In this document: piece by piece, positions 46,126-55,031 of the stretch
Layout: every line of letters starts with the position of its first letter
Numbering within the stretch: position 1 is the stretch's first letter
Source of the DNA: Bdellovibrionales bacterium CG10_big_fil_rev_8_21_14_0_10_45_34
GTDB lineage: Bacteria; Bdellovibrionota; Bdellovibrionia; Bdellovibrionales; 1-14-0-10-45-34
NCBI GenBank assembly: GCA_002778785.1
Contig: PEZS01000010.1
Coordinates: 124,001-188,000, forward strand
DNA length: 64,000 nt
Direction of reading: 5' to 3'
The notes under the pieces: model-generated
What the model was told of the DNA's origin: nothing
Seen by the model: only the letters and a program-made list of their open reading frames with translations
The model's database searches: none
Translations under genes and position numbers: made by a program

Positions 46126-47979
46126 TTGGCCCATTTTTTAGGAAAAGACATTCTTGTTTTTGACGGCGGCGTCAGCACCGAGCTTTATTCGCGGGGCTTT
46201 TACATCAACCGACCTTTTGAAGAATTGAATCTTACCTCTCCCGCAGATGTTGAAGCCGTTTACAGGGGTTTCATCGAGGCTGGGTCCGATGTTATTACTA
46301 CCAACACTTTTGGAATCGCGTCACCGCAGCTCGCACGATTTGACATCGCCGAACAGCAGCCCGACATCATCGAAGCCGCGCTAAAAATTGCGCGAAAAGC
46401 AACCGCCGGCAAGGACTGTAAGGTGGGTTTTTCGATTGGACCCATTGGAGATTTGGTCGAACCGCTGGGTTCAATCGGCCTTTCAGAGGTCATTTTGGAA
46501 TTTGCTCAAATTGCAAAGTCAGTTAATGCCAATGGTGGCGCCGACTTTTTCATTCTTGAGACCTTCTCAAATCTAGATGAACTTAGAGCTGGAATTAACG
46601 GTGTAAGGTCTATCGATAAGCAAACACCTATATTGGCTTCGATTTACGTTCGTAGCCAGGAAGAAGAGAAGTTAAAAAAGTTTGCTCATACCATAGGTGA
46701 TTCAGGAGACGTTCAGGCTCTTGGTATTAACTGTGGTGACGGGCCGAGTGATTTGTTGCGAGCTCTCGGTAAACTTTTGGAATTAACATCTCTTCCTATC
46801 ATTGTTCAACCAAACGCAGGCTTACCAAGGCAGATCAACGGGCGCTACTTTTACATGACCAGCCCCGATTACTTAGGAAAATTTGCTAAGAGATACGCTA
46901 GTGCAGGAGCAACCGGCGTAGGCGGGTGTTGCGGAACAGGGCCCAGCCACATCGCGGCGATCAAAAGTAGCTTGGCAATGGCCCAGAGTCAGAGTCGCTC
47001 TAATAAAGACGTCGGTAGGAATTTTATAGATATTGGATGGCAGGTTGTCTCAGCCGAGAGGCCAAGCTTGCAGCAAAGAGAAGCTTCTCGCGTGGGGGCA
47101 CTACTTGCCGCTGGAAAGAAGTTTTTATCGGTAGAGATTTTGCCGCCAATTGGACTCGATGTTGAAAAGTTTCAGAAGTCGCTAGATGCTATTGAGAGTG
47201 CAGGTATTCCGTTCGTAAATATTCCAGACGGGGCGCGTGCAAGTACGCGAATGAGTAGTTTACATATCTCCTCGTGGATCAACGACCGACGAAGCGGTCA
47301 ATTGAAAGCGATTCCCCACTTTACGACCCGTGACCGCAATCTTATCGCGCTTCAATCAGACTTAATTGGCGCCCATTTTTGCGGAGTAAAAGATGTCTTA
47401 GTGGTTACCGGTGACCCGCCAAAGCTTGGCAACAATAAAGAGGCTACTGCGGTTTACGACATTGATTCAATCGGTCTCACCTACATGATTGATTGCCTTA
47501 ATAGGGGAGTATCTCCGATGGGAGAAAAACTGGGTTCTTGCACGCAGTTCGGAATCGGTGTTGCATCTAACCCCACGGCGATCAATTTAGAGACAGAGAT
47601 CCAAAGATGGAAGTACAAGGTCGAGTCGGGCTGTGACTATGCAATCACCCAACCTATTTTTGATCCTGAAGCCTTTTTGGCTTGGAAGGATTCCGTCGGA
47701 TCAAACTATCGACCTCACTTCATCGGGATTTGGCCTCTGATCAGTTTGCGAAATGCGGAGTTTATGGCAAACGAAGTGCCCGGTATTCACGTGCCTACGT
47801 GGGTTATCGAGGAGATGTCAAAGGCTGGTGACAACAAAGAAGAAGCAATTAAAAGAGGAATCGAAATTGCTCAGAAGGTAATGCATCGGCTAGATTCCGA
47901 ATGTGAAGGTTATTGCATCAGTGCCCCACTCGGAAAAGTATCTGTTGTGCTAGATTTGCTAGGAAAGCAAGTCGATTAG
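46126..47979 (+). CDS. Bifunctional homocysteine S-methyltransferase/methylenetetrahydrofolate reductase
   Basis: The N-terminal half (about 1-300) is a homocysteine S-methyltransferase. It has the Zn-binding Cys in GINCGDGPSD and the pair in GVGGCCGTGPSHI. The C-terminal half (about 340-610) is a methylenetetrahydrofolate reductase (VEILPPIGLDVEKF, CGVKDVLVVTGDPP, GCDYAITQPIFDPEAF). This fusion makes 5-methyl-THF and methylates homocysteine to methionine in one polypeptide. The TTG start has CGGAG 6 nt upstream. A possible regulatory hairpin leader precedes it. Confidence 0.95.
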   Translation: MAHFLGKDILVFDGGVSTELYSRGFYINRPFEELNLTSPADVEAVYRGFIEAGSDVITTNTFGIASPQLARFDIAEQQPDIIEAALKIARKATAGKDCKVGFSIGPIGDLVEPLGSIGLSEVILEFAQIAKSVNANGGADFFILETFSNLDELRAGINGVRSIDKQTPILASIYVRSQEEEKLKKFAHTIGDSGDVQALGINCGDGPSDLLRALGKLLELTSLPIIVQPNAGLPRQINGRYFYMTSPDYLGKFAKRYASAGATGVGGCCGTGPSHIAAIKSSLAMAQSQSRSNKDVGRNFIDIGWQVVSAERPSLQQREASRVGALLAAGKKFLSVEILPPIGLDVEKFQKSLDAIESAGIPFVNIPDGARASTRMSSLHISSWINDRRSGQLKAIPHFTTRDRNLIALQSDLIGAHFCGVKDVLVVTGDPPKLGNNKEATAVYDIDSIGLTYMIDCLNRGVSPMGEKLGSCTQFGIGVASNPTAINLETEIQRWKYKVESGCDYAITQPIFDPEAFLAWKDSVGSNYRPHFIGIWPLISLRNAEFMANEVPGIHVPTWVIEEMSKAGDNKEEAIKRGIEIAQKVMHRLDSECEGYCISAPLGKVSVVLDLLGKQVD

Positions 47980-48243
47980 TCGCAATCAGAGTTACCAGCG
48001 GCCTAACAAGCCCTTCTCATTCGTAAACCAGATAGCTGACGCCAAGTAGACTAAACCTAGAAGCTAATTCCAAGTAGCTAACCGCTAAACGCGCGAAGTG
48101 CGGTAGAGAATTCAGTCTCCGTTTGAGACACAACCATTTCAAAGTTGGAACAATTTGACTCTTATCGGGAATCAGCAGCATTTATGGGGTCTCTATTCCG
48201 ATCTAGTATTAGCGGACAGAGAATTGCAGACGTTAAACTTTAA

Positions 48244-49035
48244 ATGGCTGAGTTGTTTACGGTGTGGGTTGAATGTCTATCCGTTTGTCCCCTAGTCAAA
48301 AAGGTTTCGGCACGTAACTTGGGAGCGAGTTTGAAAAAGTTCGATACGACTGTTTTAGATTCGTCTTTAGATTCGTCGCAGGTACACCTTATTGTGTACC
48401 CCATCAGATTCTTTTCTTTCCTTTCATTTAGGGCTGCCAATATCTTGGTAGCTACAGTCCTCTCATTGGCGTTGGTCGGATGTACTCAGGAAGAGCCGAA
48501 AGGCTCAAGCGTGAGGGTGACGCTGCCAGACTCAGGGACGTTGGCGCAATGGTCTTCTAAACCATCAGAAAAAAATGCCACAAAATTTGAAAGCGACGAT
48601 TCTTCGGGGATCTATCAGTCTGTGAGCGCTACTATGCCGTTTCCAACTTGGGGCTTAGATGATCCAACATCCCTAGCTGAAATCGATTGTTTCGCAGTTT
48701 TTGTTACAGGGCCAGAGCTTCCTTTGTCGTCAAATAAATGCGCCTCACGCGACGGGAGTGTGGACTTCCCTGTAGGACTTTGGGTGGGCGGATTTCAGCC
48801 AGGAGCGAGCATTGAGTTGGCAGTGCCAGCGGGAAGCGGGCGAAAAGTTTCGATCGTGGGAATGAAATCGGCGACGGCAACAGCGTGCCATGACTTCAAG
48901 TCGCTTCCACTGGATTTTTTAAAGCACTCTAGGCCGATGGTGCTTGGAAGTTCCGTCTTAGACTTAGCTCCGGGTGAAGCCAGCGTAGCCATATCTATTA
49001 GCATGAATAACGCAAAGTCGTTTGATGGTTGCTAG
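48244..49035 (+). CDS. Lipoprotein, N-terminal part of an amber-split RCC1-repeat protein
   Basis: The product has a lipoprotein signal (ILVATVLSLALVGC, Cys about 80 from this ATG, or residue 30 if the GTG at 48394 is used, which better suits a signal peptide). The mature part is about 180 residues, mostly beta, with Cys residues in IDCFAVF, NKCASR and TACHDF. The frame ends in GC-TAG at 49033-49035. The very next codons continue in the same frame through a Thr/Pro linker and a TIG-like domain into the RCC1-repeat sequence. The gene is therefore probably one interrupted gene, or a shortened lipoprotein. Confidence 0.7.
   Translation: MAELFTVWVECLSVCPLVKKVSARNLGASLKKFDTTVLDSSLDSSQVHLIVYPIRFFSFLSFRAANILVATVLSLALVGCTQEEPKGSSVRVTLPDSGTLAQWSSKPSEKNATKFESDDSSGIYQSVSATMPFPTWGLDDPTSLAEIDCFAVFVTGPELPLSSNKCASRDGSVDFPVGLWVGGFQPGASIELAVPAGSGRKVSIVGMKSATATACHDFKSLPLDFLKHSRPMVLGSSVLDLAPGEASVAISISMNNAKSFDGC
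49033..49035 (+). other. In-frame amber codon splitting one lipoprotein gene
   Basis: TGC TAG GGT. The frame upstream (48244-49032) and downstream (49036-50502) is the same. The codons after the TAG encode GPAFDWQNGD, a Thr/Pro-rich linker and the first part of a TIG-type domain (ITPTLGSLEGGEILTIFGTG). TAG is a normal stop for housekeeping genes here (topA, lpxD, the THUMP methyltransferase), so general recoding is unlikely. Confidence 0.75.
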
Positions 49036-49221
49036 GGTCCGGCGTTTGATTGGCAAAATGGCGACAGTGATACTCCTCCAACGACCACGCCGACTCCAGA
49101 CCCTACTACTGGCATAGCCGTAGCTGCGATAACTCCAACTTTAGGTTCACTTGAGGGCGGTGAGATATTAACAATATTTGGCACTGGCCTGAGTGTCGTA
49201 GAGACCGTCAGCATTGGAGGA

Positions 49222-50502
49222 GTGGCTTGTACAGGCATGTCTGCCGCAGATACGACAATCACTTGTTATATCGGAGCGAACACAGCGGGTTCAAAAAACA
49301 TTGTACTTGGCGGTTCTTCATTCGGAACTTCCACTATTACACAAACCTATACACATCAGCTTGTGCCGCTCAATGCACAAAAGCTAGTGGCAGGTGACGG
49401 ATTTTACTGCGCCATTGTTACAGGTCAAAGGGTTAAATGCTGGGGTAAAAATATTTATGCAACACTTGGGCAAGGAGACACGACAAACAGGTTGGATCCA
49501 TCAGTAGTGCCTTTTGTAGATATTGGTACCGGTCGCAAAGCCTTAGATATCGCCGCTGGCATAAAACATGTTTGCGTTCTTCGAGACACTCTTGATGTCG
49601 TTTGTTGGGGTACAAACATTAAAAAGCAGCTCGGCTCTGCAAATACGGGTGATATCATCGGCGATGAGCCGGCAGACATGGGTGACAACTTAATTGCAGT
49701 TAACGGGCTGGGCACAGTTTCGCAAATTTTTGGCGGCGGAGAAACCAACTGTGCACTCCACACAGACGGAACAGTTAAGTGCTGGGGAGATGGAACTTAT
49801 GGGCAACTAGGAAGCGGCACATTCACCCAAAGCGAAGTGCCTTTGGCGTTGAGCGGTGGTCCGAGCGGGTTTACAAAATTGTTTATGGGGGGAAGCCACG
49901 CTTGCGGAATTGGCACAGACGCACTTTCGTATTGCTGGGGGCACAACGTGTCAGGTCAACTTGGTTTAGGCAATACTACAAATATGTCGACTCCCACGTA
50001 TGTTTCAGGTCTCACTAGTGTTCTCTGGATAAGTCCGTCGGTCACGCCAATTGGGTCCCCTTCTACCTGCTTTGTCTTAACGAGCGGCCAGGTAAAATGC
50101 ACTGGGGACAACACCAATTACCAATTAGGCAACGCCACAACTACTCCCTCCACAACTCCAATACTTGCATCAGAGCTTAGCGGAGTAAGTAGTTTTACAA
50201 AGATCGTATCTACAGCTATGCATGTCTGCGGGATTTTCGCTGGCGTGACGAAGTGCTGGGGAAATAACACCTATATGCAGCTCGGAGTTTCAACGCCATC
50301 CTTTAGCGAAATGCCGCTGGCTGTGAATGGATTGACTACTTTTGAGAATATTCAAATGGTGACCGCCGGAATTTCGACCTGCATCGTCAACGTTGGTGAA
50401 CAGGTAAAGTGCTGGGGAAGTGCGCAGTACGGTCAGCTAGGCAACGGCACAGGTACAGGCACATCACCCGTCGCTCAATTAGTCAACCTCGGGTCCCATT
50501 AG
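49222..50502 (+). CDS. RCC1-repeat beta-propeller protein (C-terminal part of the split lipoprotein)
   Basis: Seven RCC1-type repeats are visible, each built around KCWGxNxxxQLG (for example VKCWGDGTYGQLGSGT and TKCWGNNTYMQLGVST), enough for a seven-bladed propeller. Each blade carries Cys before and in the core motif. The GTG at 49222 lies inside a TIG-like immunoglobulin domain that begins about 100 nt earlier, and the frame is open back to the amber at 49035. This is therefore almost certainly not the true N-terminus. A surface-exposed binding role is inferred from architecture. Confidence 0.75.
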   Translation: MACTGMSAADTTITCYIGANTAGSKNIVLGGSSFGTSTITQTYTHQLVPLNAQKLVAGDGFYCAIVTGQRVKCWGKNIYATLGQGDTTNRLDPSVVPFVDIGTGRKALDIAAGIKHVCVLRDTLDVVCWGTNIKKQLGSANTGDIIGDEPADMGDNLIAVNGLGTVSQIFGGGETNCALHTDGTVKCWGDGTYGQLGSGTFTQSEVPLALSGGPSGFTKLFMGGSHACGIGTDALSYCWGHNVSGQLGLGNTTNMSTPTYVSGLTSVLWISPSVTPIGSPSTCFVLTSGQVKCTGDNTNYQLGNATTTPSTTPILASELSGVSSFTKIVSTAMHVCGIFAGVTKCWGNNTYMQLGVSTPSFSEMPLAVNGLTTFENIQMVTAGISTCIVNVGEQVKCWGSAQYGQLGNGTGTGTSPVAQLVNLGSH

Positions 50503-50505
50503 GGC

Positions 50506-50523
50506 GAGTCCTCATTCGGACTT
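50506..50523. terminator. Small hairpin between convergent genes
   Basis: GAGTCC (50506-50511) pairs with GGACTT (50518-50523, one G-U) around TCATTC. It lies directly after the RCC1 stop and before the minus-strand rfbB stop. Weak, with no T-run. Confidence 0.35.
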
Positions 50524-50549
50524 CGTAATAGTTTGATCAAATAAGGACA

Positions 50550-51557
50550 CTAGAGTCTTTGTTCGTACCAGCGTTTGTAAAATTGTTGATAATTGCCAGA
50601 CTGAACTGACTCTAGCCACTGTTGGTTCTCTAGGTACCAATCAACCGTCTTTTCAAGCCCATCTTCAAAGCTAGTAAGTGGTGCCCAACCCAACTCACTT
50701 TGAGCCTTTGAAGAGTCAATGGCATAGCGCCTATCATGGCCGGGGCGGTCTTTAACAAATTCAATCAGCGACTCGGGTTTATCTAAGAGCTTTAAAACCT
50801 GCTTCACCAGGTCGATGTTTGCCCATTCATTGTTTGTACCAAAGTTATAAACTTCGCCCGATGTACCTTTGATTCCGGCAAGCCATACTCCTCTTGCGTG
50901 ATCTTCAGCATAGATCCAATCTCGAACATTTTTTCCGTCGCCGTACACAGGAAGCTTGCTGTTTTGCGATGCCTTCTGGATCATCAACGGAATCAATTTT
51001 TCAGGAAACTGAAATGGGCCATAGTTGTTAGAGCAGCGTGTGATAACCGTGTCGAGTTTGAAGGTGTGGTGATAAGCTCGTACCATCAAATCGGCGGAGG
51101 CCTTAGAGCTGCTATAGGGACTGTTCGGCACTATAGGGGATTCTTCAGTAAATAATCCTTCATTGATGCTTCCGTAAACTTCATCGGTAGAAACTTGAAT
51201 GAATCGGCAAGAGGGGTTGAGTTGTCTTACCGCTTCAAGCAGTTCGAAGACGCCATTGATATTCGTCTTTACAAATGCTTCTGGCCCGTCGATAGAGCGA
51301 TCCACGTGGCTTTCAGCGGCAAAATTGAATAAGTAATCATACCCCGGTACGGTTTCGCGCACTTGTGATCGCTCCGTGATATCGCCTTTGATGAATTTAT
51401 GACGGGGGTGATCCAAAATATCTTTTAGGCTTTCTAAGTTTCCAGCGTAGGTGAGGGCGTCAAAAGAGGTGATCTGGGCATCTGGAATGTTCGCCAGTAT
51501 CCAGCGCACGAAGTGGTTTCCAATAAAGCCGGCACTACCTGTAACTAAAACTTTCAT
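50550..51557 (-). CDS. rfbB: dTDP-glucose 4,6-dehydratase
   Basis: RmlB converts dTDP-glucose to dTDP-4-keto-6-deoxyglucose. The 335-residue length is standard. It opens MKVLVTGSAGFIGNHFVRW and contains NFAAESHVDRSIDGPEAF, the active Tyr-Lys in PNSPYSSSKASADLMVRAY, and TRCSNNYGPFQFPEKLIPLM. I chose ATG 51557, which has GGAGAGG upstream, rather than an ATG 48 codons earlier. It is 5.5 kb from rfbA, separated by the metH-like and RCC1 genes. Confidence 0.96.
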   Translation of the reverse strand: MKVLVTGSAGFIGNHFVRWILANIPDAQITSFDALTYAGNLESLKDILDHPRHKFIKGDITERSQVRETVPGYDYLFNFAAESHVDRSIDGPEAFVKTNINGVFELLEAVRQLNPSCRFIQVSTDEVYGSINEGLFTEESPIVPNSPYSSSKASADLMVRAYHHTFKLDTVITRCSNNYGPFQFPEKLIPLMIQKASQNSKLPVYGDGKNVRDWIYAEDHARGVWLAGIKGTSGEVYNFGTNNEWANIDLVKQVLKLLDKPESLIEFVKDRPGHDRRYAIDSSKAQSELGWAPLTSFEDGLEKTVDWYLENQQWLESVQSGNYQQFYKRWYEQRL

Positions 51558-51563
51558 AAAATT

Positions 51564-51570
51564 CCTCTCC
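51564..51570 (-). promoter_or_regulatory. Shine-Dalgarno deciding the rfbB start
   Basis: GGAGAGG on the minus strand lies 6 nt before ATG 51557. No comparable site precedes the longer start. Confidence 0.6.
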
Positions 51571-51805
51571 ACACCGTACTCGATACCGTGTAGCCCACCG
51601 TGCGGCTCACTAAGACGTCGGCTCACTAAGGCATCTACACCCACCAAACGGCTACTTATTCTAAAGTGGCTCAATATAGCCATATACGTGCAAAAGTACA
51701 ACTTTCGCAGCCGGCTTGACCCCTAAGAGCCTGGCCGTGGCATTTTTTCTTGCGCCCGGCTCTCTGCTGGAGGTTTTCAAAGAGTATGGGTAGTGTCGTT
51801 GTTCT

Positions 51806-52513
51806 ATGAACTTTTGGAGCCCCTTTCATCCGCTAGATATGGCGGGCCTATCTGGTTGGTATCACATCGCCGGACCCACTAAGCCTCTTCTGGTTGTCTT
51901 TCATGGTATGGGAGACCGTCCCAGCTCCTTTTTAGATATCCAGGACGAGCTTGGCATTTATGATTGGAACTATCTGCTTTTGCAGGCGCCTTTTCGATTT
52001 TCAAAAGGCTTTAGCTGGCATGGGAGCGACTCGCAAATAAAACGAAATCTTCCTCTTGCAAGAGCCTCGGCGGGCCATTCTATTGACTCTTTTTTAAAGC
52101 ATCACGGATTGGCGTCACCCATTGTGCTGTTGGGCCACTCTCAAGGGGGGATGATGGCCTTGGATCTAACTCTCAACAGCCGCATTGCCAATCATGTTGG
52201 AGTAGTAGTAATCAGCGGCTATGTTAATTTTGAGAGAAAATGGTGGGAGAAAATTCCAGAGATTCCAGAATCCTTTGCTTGGCTTATGACCCACGGGGTT
52301 GACGATGACATCGTTCCAATATCTTCGACTCGAAGGCAAGTGATGAAGCTTATCGAAGCAGGAGTTCCTTTGCTGTGGGAAGAGTTTCAAAAGGAACACG
52401 AAATGGATTGTCCTGAGGAGTTGACCTTTGTTGCGAACTGGCTCAGAAATCTGGGGCATAGAAAGTCTTTTGTCGATCAAGATTTTGGAGTCACGTGTCA
52501 GCCTTCTACATAG
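51806..52513 (+). CDS. Alpha/beta-hydrolase, phospholipase/carboxylesterase-like
   Basis: The 235-residue protein has LVVFHGMGDRPSSF with the oxyanion region and the nucleophile elbow VLLGHSQGGMMALDL. THGVDDDIVPISSTR gives the acidic residue, and KEHEMDCPEEL a His near the C-terminus, completing a Ser-Asp-His triad. It is closest to the short cytoplasmic esterases (YpfH/phospholipase-carboxylesterase type) and has no signal peptide. Its end overlaps the next gene by 19 nt. Confidence 0.88.
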   Translation: MNFWSPFHPLDMAGLSGWYHIAGPTKPLLVVFHGMGDRPSSFLDIQDELGIYDWNYLLLQAPFRFSKGFSWHGSDSQIKRNLPLARASAGHSIDSFLKHHGLASPIVLLGHSQGGMMALDLTLNSRIANHVGVVVISGYVNFERKWWEKIPEIPESFAWLMTHGVDDDIVPISSTRRQVMKLIEAGVPLLWEEFQKEHEMDCPEELTFVANWLRNLGHRKSFVDQDFGVTCQPST

Positions 52514-53358
52514 TTAGCGCCGTTTTATCAGGTCTGTTTTGGTCGCTGTTTGATCTTACAAGAAAAAAACTGGTTCAAGAGAACCCCGTCCAATGGGTAG
52601 CAGTTTGGATGATGTACGGACAGGTTCCACTCTTCTTGGCCATTTGGGCTTACGAGGGCTTTCCCTCAGTTGGTTCTGATTACTGGGTACCGGCATCGGT
52701 GTCTTTCGCAGCGAACCTCGTTGCGAATTTGAGTTACTTAAAAGCACTCTCGCTTGCGCCTTTTAGTATGATGGTGCCCATTCTCTCTATTTCTCCCGTG
52801 CTGGCCTCTTTGTGGAGTTTCATTTGGCTTCATGAAGCCATCGAAATGCGGCAGCTGGTGGGAATTTTGTTTGTTGTTCTAGGGTGCCTCGTCGTCGGCT
52901 GGGTGGGTTCAAGATCTGCGAAATCAGGAGGCGATTTTTTGAAACCCTTTTTGCTTATGTTACTTACAGCCGTGTTGTGGTCGATAGCCCCGGCTGCAGA
53001 TAAACTTGCTGTGAATGCTTCTAGCGTTGGGTTTCACGGAATGAATCTCAATTTGGTGGTTGCACTGCTGATTCACAGTTACTGCAAATTCAAAGGCAAT
53101 TATGCAAGCTTTCGACAATTCTACCGCAAAACTCAGTTCTGGTACGTACTCACTGTAGTGTCGGCAATCTTGGCGCTTGGCTCTCAGCTCTGGGTTCTGC
53201 AGCATATTCCGGTCGGAATATATGAAGCTCTAAAAAGAGCTGTTGGAGTCTTTGGTTCATTGATACTAGGTTACACGCTCTTCAAAGAGCCAATTACACT
53301 TTCGAAGCTCTTCGCACTTTTGTTGATCGTACTTGGTGTTGGGCTTGTTATGGTGTAG
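52495..53358 (+). CDS. EamA/DMT-superfamily permease
   Basis: The 287-residue product has about ten hydrophobic helices in two repeats, the EamA layout. Typical features are SLAPFSMMVPILSISPVLASL at the end of helix three to four and GYTLFKEPITLSKLFALLLI near the C-terminus. The GTG start lies inside the esterase gene, so the two are translationally coupled. Substrate unknown. Confidence 0.9.
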   Translation: MSAFYIVSAVLSGLFWSLFDLTRKKLVQENPVQWVAVWMMYGQVPLFLAIWAYEGFPSVGSDYWVPASVSFAANLVANLSYLKALSLAPFSMMVPILSISPVLASLWSFIWLHEAIEMRQLVGILFVVLGCLVVGWVGSRSAKSGGDFLKPFLLMLLTAVLWSIAPAADKLAVNASSVGFHGMNLNLVVALLIHSYCKFKGNYASFRQFYRKTQFWYVLTVVSAILALGSQLWVLQHIPVGIYEALKRAVGVFGSLILGYTLFKEPITLSKLFALLLIVLGVGLVMV

Positions 53359-53384
53359 GGTTTCTCGTTATGAGAGGCTAAATT

Positions 53385-55031
53385 ATGTCGTTTAATCTGC
53401 GATCAAAATCTTTACTCTGTGATGTCGCTTACAACATGTCCCCTCTCTTGAAGATATTCTCAATTGTCTTGCAAATTAGTCTTGCCGGGTTGTTGGTGTT
53501 ATCGACTGGGTGCACGCGAAGTGCAAACCGCGACAAAGACTCTAACACATTTGTATTCAGAATCGCTGCAGAGCCGCCCCATTTAGACCCGATTCGCGGC
53601 ATTGATCACGTATCGATCGACTTAATGAACAATCTGCTCGAAGGACTCATGCAGTTTGATAGAGATATGTCGGTAATTCCTGCGCTTGCCACTCGGTATG
53701 AGGTTTCTAAAGACAAAACAGTTTACACATTCTATCTTCGAAAAGACGTTGTCTGGTCTGATGGAGTTCCTTTTACGGCTGAACAGGTTTTCTATAGCTG
53801 GAAAAGAATGTTGGAGCCTAAAAACGCGGCTGAGTTTGCCTATTTCTTTTACGATATTGAGAATGCGGAGGATTACAACTCCGGTAAAGTTACTGACTTT
53901 TCCAAAGTCGGTATCAAGGTGCTCGACCCTTTAACAGTTCAGGTTACCCTTGCCCGTCCAATTGGCTTTTGGGCAACGATGACGGCGACTCCCGCATTTT
54001 TTCCGGTTAGAGAAGATCTTATAGAGAAACACGGCTCCTCTTGGATTCAGCCCCCGCATTTTCAAACGTTGGGACCCTACAAGTTAACAAGCTGGGAACA
54101 TGATAAGCAGCTAGTGTTTGAAGCTAACGAAAAATACTGGGAGGGTACTCCCCCCATTAAGAAAGTGATCGGACTAATTGTTGAAGAGGCGACCACTGCC
54201 GTGGGTCTGTTTGAAGATGGAGCGCTCGATCTGGTGCGCCATCTTCCGACTCAAGACGTGGAGCGTATTAAGAAAGATGCCAGGTACCATAAGCAGTCTT
54301 ACTTTAGGGGTTACTATTACGGGTTTAATACGACAAAAAAACCGTTCAATAACCCGAAAGTAAGAAAAGCTTTTGCTCATGCGGTAGATAGACATGCAAT
54401 TGTTTCCGTACTGAAAGGGGGCCAGCAGGCCTCTGCCTCGTGGATTCCCGAAGGAATGCTGGGATACAATGCAAGTATCGGACTTAGTTATAACCCGGAT
54501 CTGGCAAAGAAATATTTGGCTGAGGCGGGGTATCCGGGAGGCAAAGGTTTTCCTCACGCCGAACTTTCCTTTGACCAACGAGACGACAACAAACTCGTTG
54601 CGGAGGCGCTGCAAGGGATGTGGACGAAGGATCTCGGGGTCAAGCTAGAGATTGTGTCGATGGAGTGGAAAGTCTATTTAGACAAAACGAGAACCGATCC
54701 TTACCCGATATATAGAATGGGATGGGGTGCTGACTTTCCTGACCCCAATAACTTTATGGATCTTTTCTTATCAAACAGCGGAACCAATGACACGAATTGG
54801 TCAAATCCGAATTACGACAAAATTGTGAGAGAGGCCGCTGGTGAAACAATTTACGTCAGACGCAAGAACCTCTACGATCAAGCGCAAAGAATGTTGCTAG
54901 AGCAAGACGCCGTCATAATACCCTTGTTTACTGAAAGTAATGACTATCTGGCCGACCCTAGGGTGAGAAATTTCTATCTTGATAAGATGAATAACATGTT
55001 TATTAAGAGGTTTGAGATTGCAGCAGATTAA
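53385..55031 (+). CDS. Oligopeptide ABC transporter substrate-binding lipoprotein (OppA-like)
   Basis: A family 5 extracellular solute-binding protein that captures peptides for an ABC importer. The lipoprotein signal ends LLVLSTGC (Cys about 43). IAAEPPHLDPIRGIDHVS, LEGLMQFDRDMSVIPALATRYEV and YTFYLRKDVVWSDGVPFTAEQV are typical. A start at the internal Met 18 would give a more compact signal peptide, but GAGAGG precedes ATG 53385. No Opp permease or ATPase gene is next to it. Confidence 0.92.
   Translation: MSFNLRSKSLLCDVAYNMSPLLKIFSIVLQISLAGLLVLSTGCTRSANRDKDSNTFVFRIAAEPPHLDPIRGIDHVSIDLMNNLLEGLMQFDRDMSVIPALATRYEVSKDKTVYTFYLRKDVVWSDGVPFTAEQVFYSWKRMLEPKNAAEFAYFFYDIENAEDYNSGKVTDFSKVGIKVLDPLTVQVTLARPIGFWATMTATPAFFPVREDLIEKHGSSWIQPPHFQTLGPYKLTSWEHDKQLVFEANEKYWEGTPPIKKVIGLIVEEATTAVGLFEDGALDLVRHLPTQDVERIKKDARYHKQSYFRGYYYGFNTTKKPFNNPKVRKAFAHAVDRHAIVSVLKGGQQASASWIPEGMLGYNASIGLSYNPDLAKKYLAEAGYPGGKGFPHAELSFDQRDDNKLVAEALQGMWTKDLGVKLEIVSMEWKVYLDKTRTDPYPIYRMGWGADFPDPNNFMDLFLSNSGTNDTNWSNPNYDKIVREAAGETIYVRRKNLYDQAQRMLLEQDAVIIPLFTESNDYLADPRVRNFYLDKMNNMFIKRFEIAAD

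Noticed and set aside
49033-49035. Genome-wide reassignment of TAG to an amino acid
   Set aside because: topA, lpxD, the THUMP methyltransferase, the haem lipoprotein and the HAD phosphatase all end at TAG at the expected family length, so TAG works as a stop here. Only occasional readthrough remains possible.
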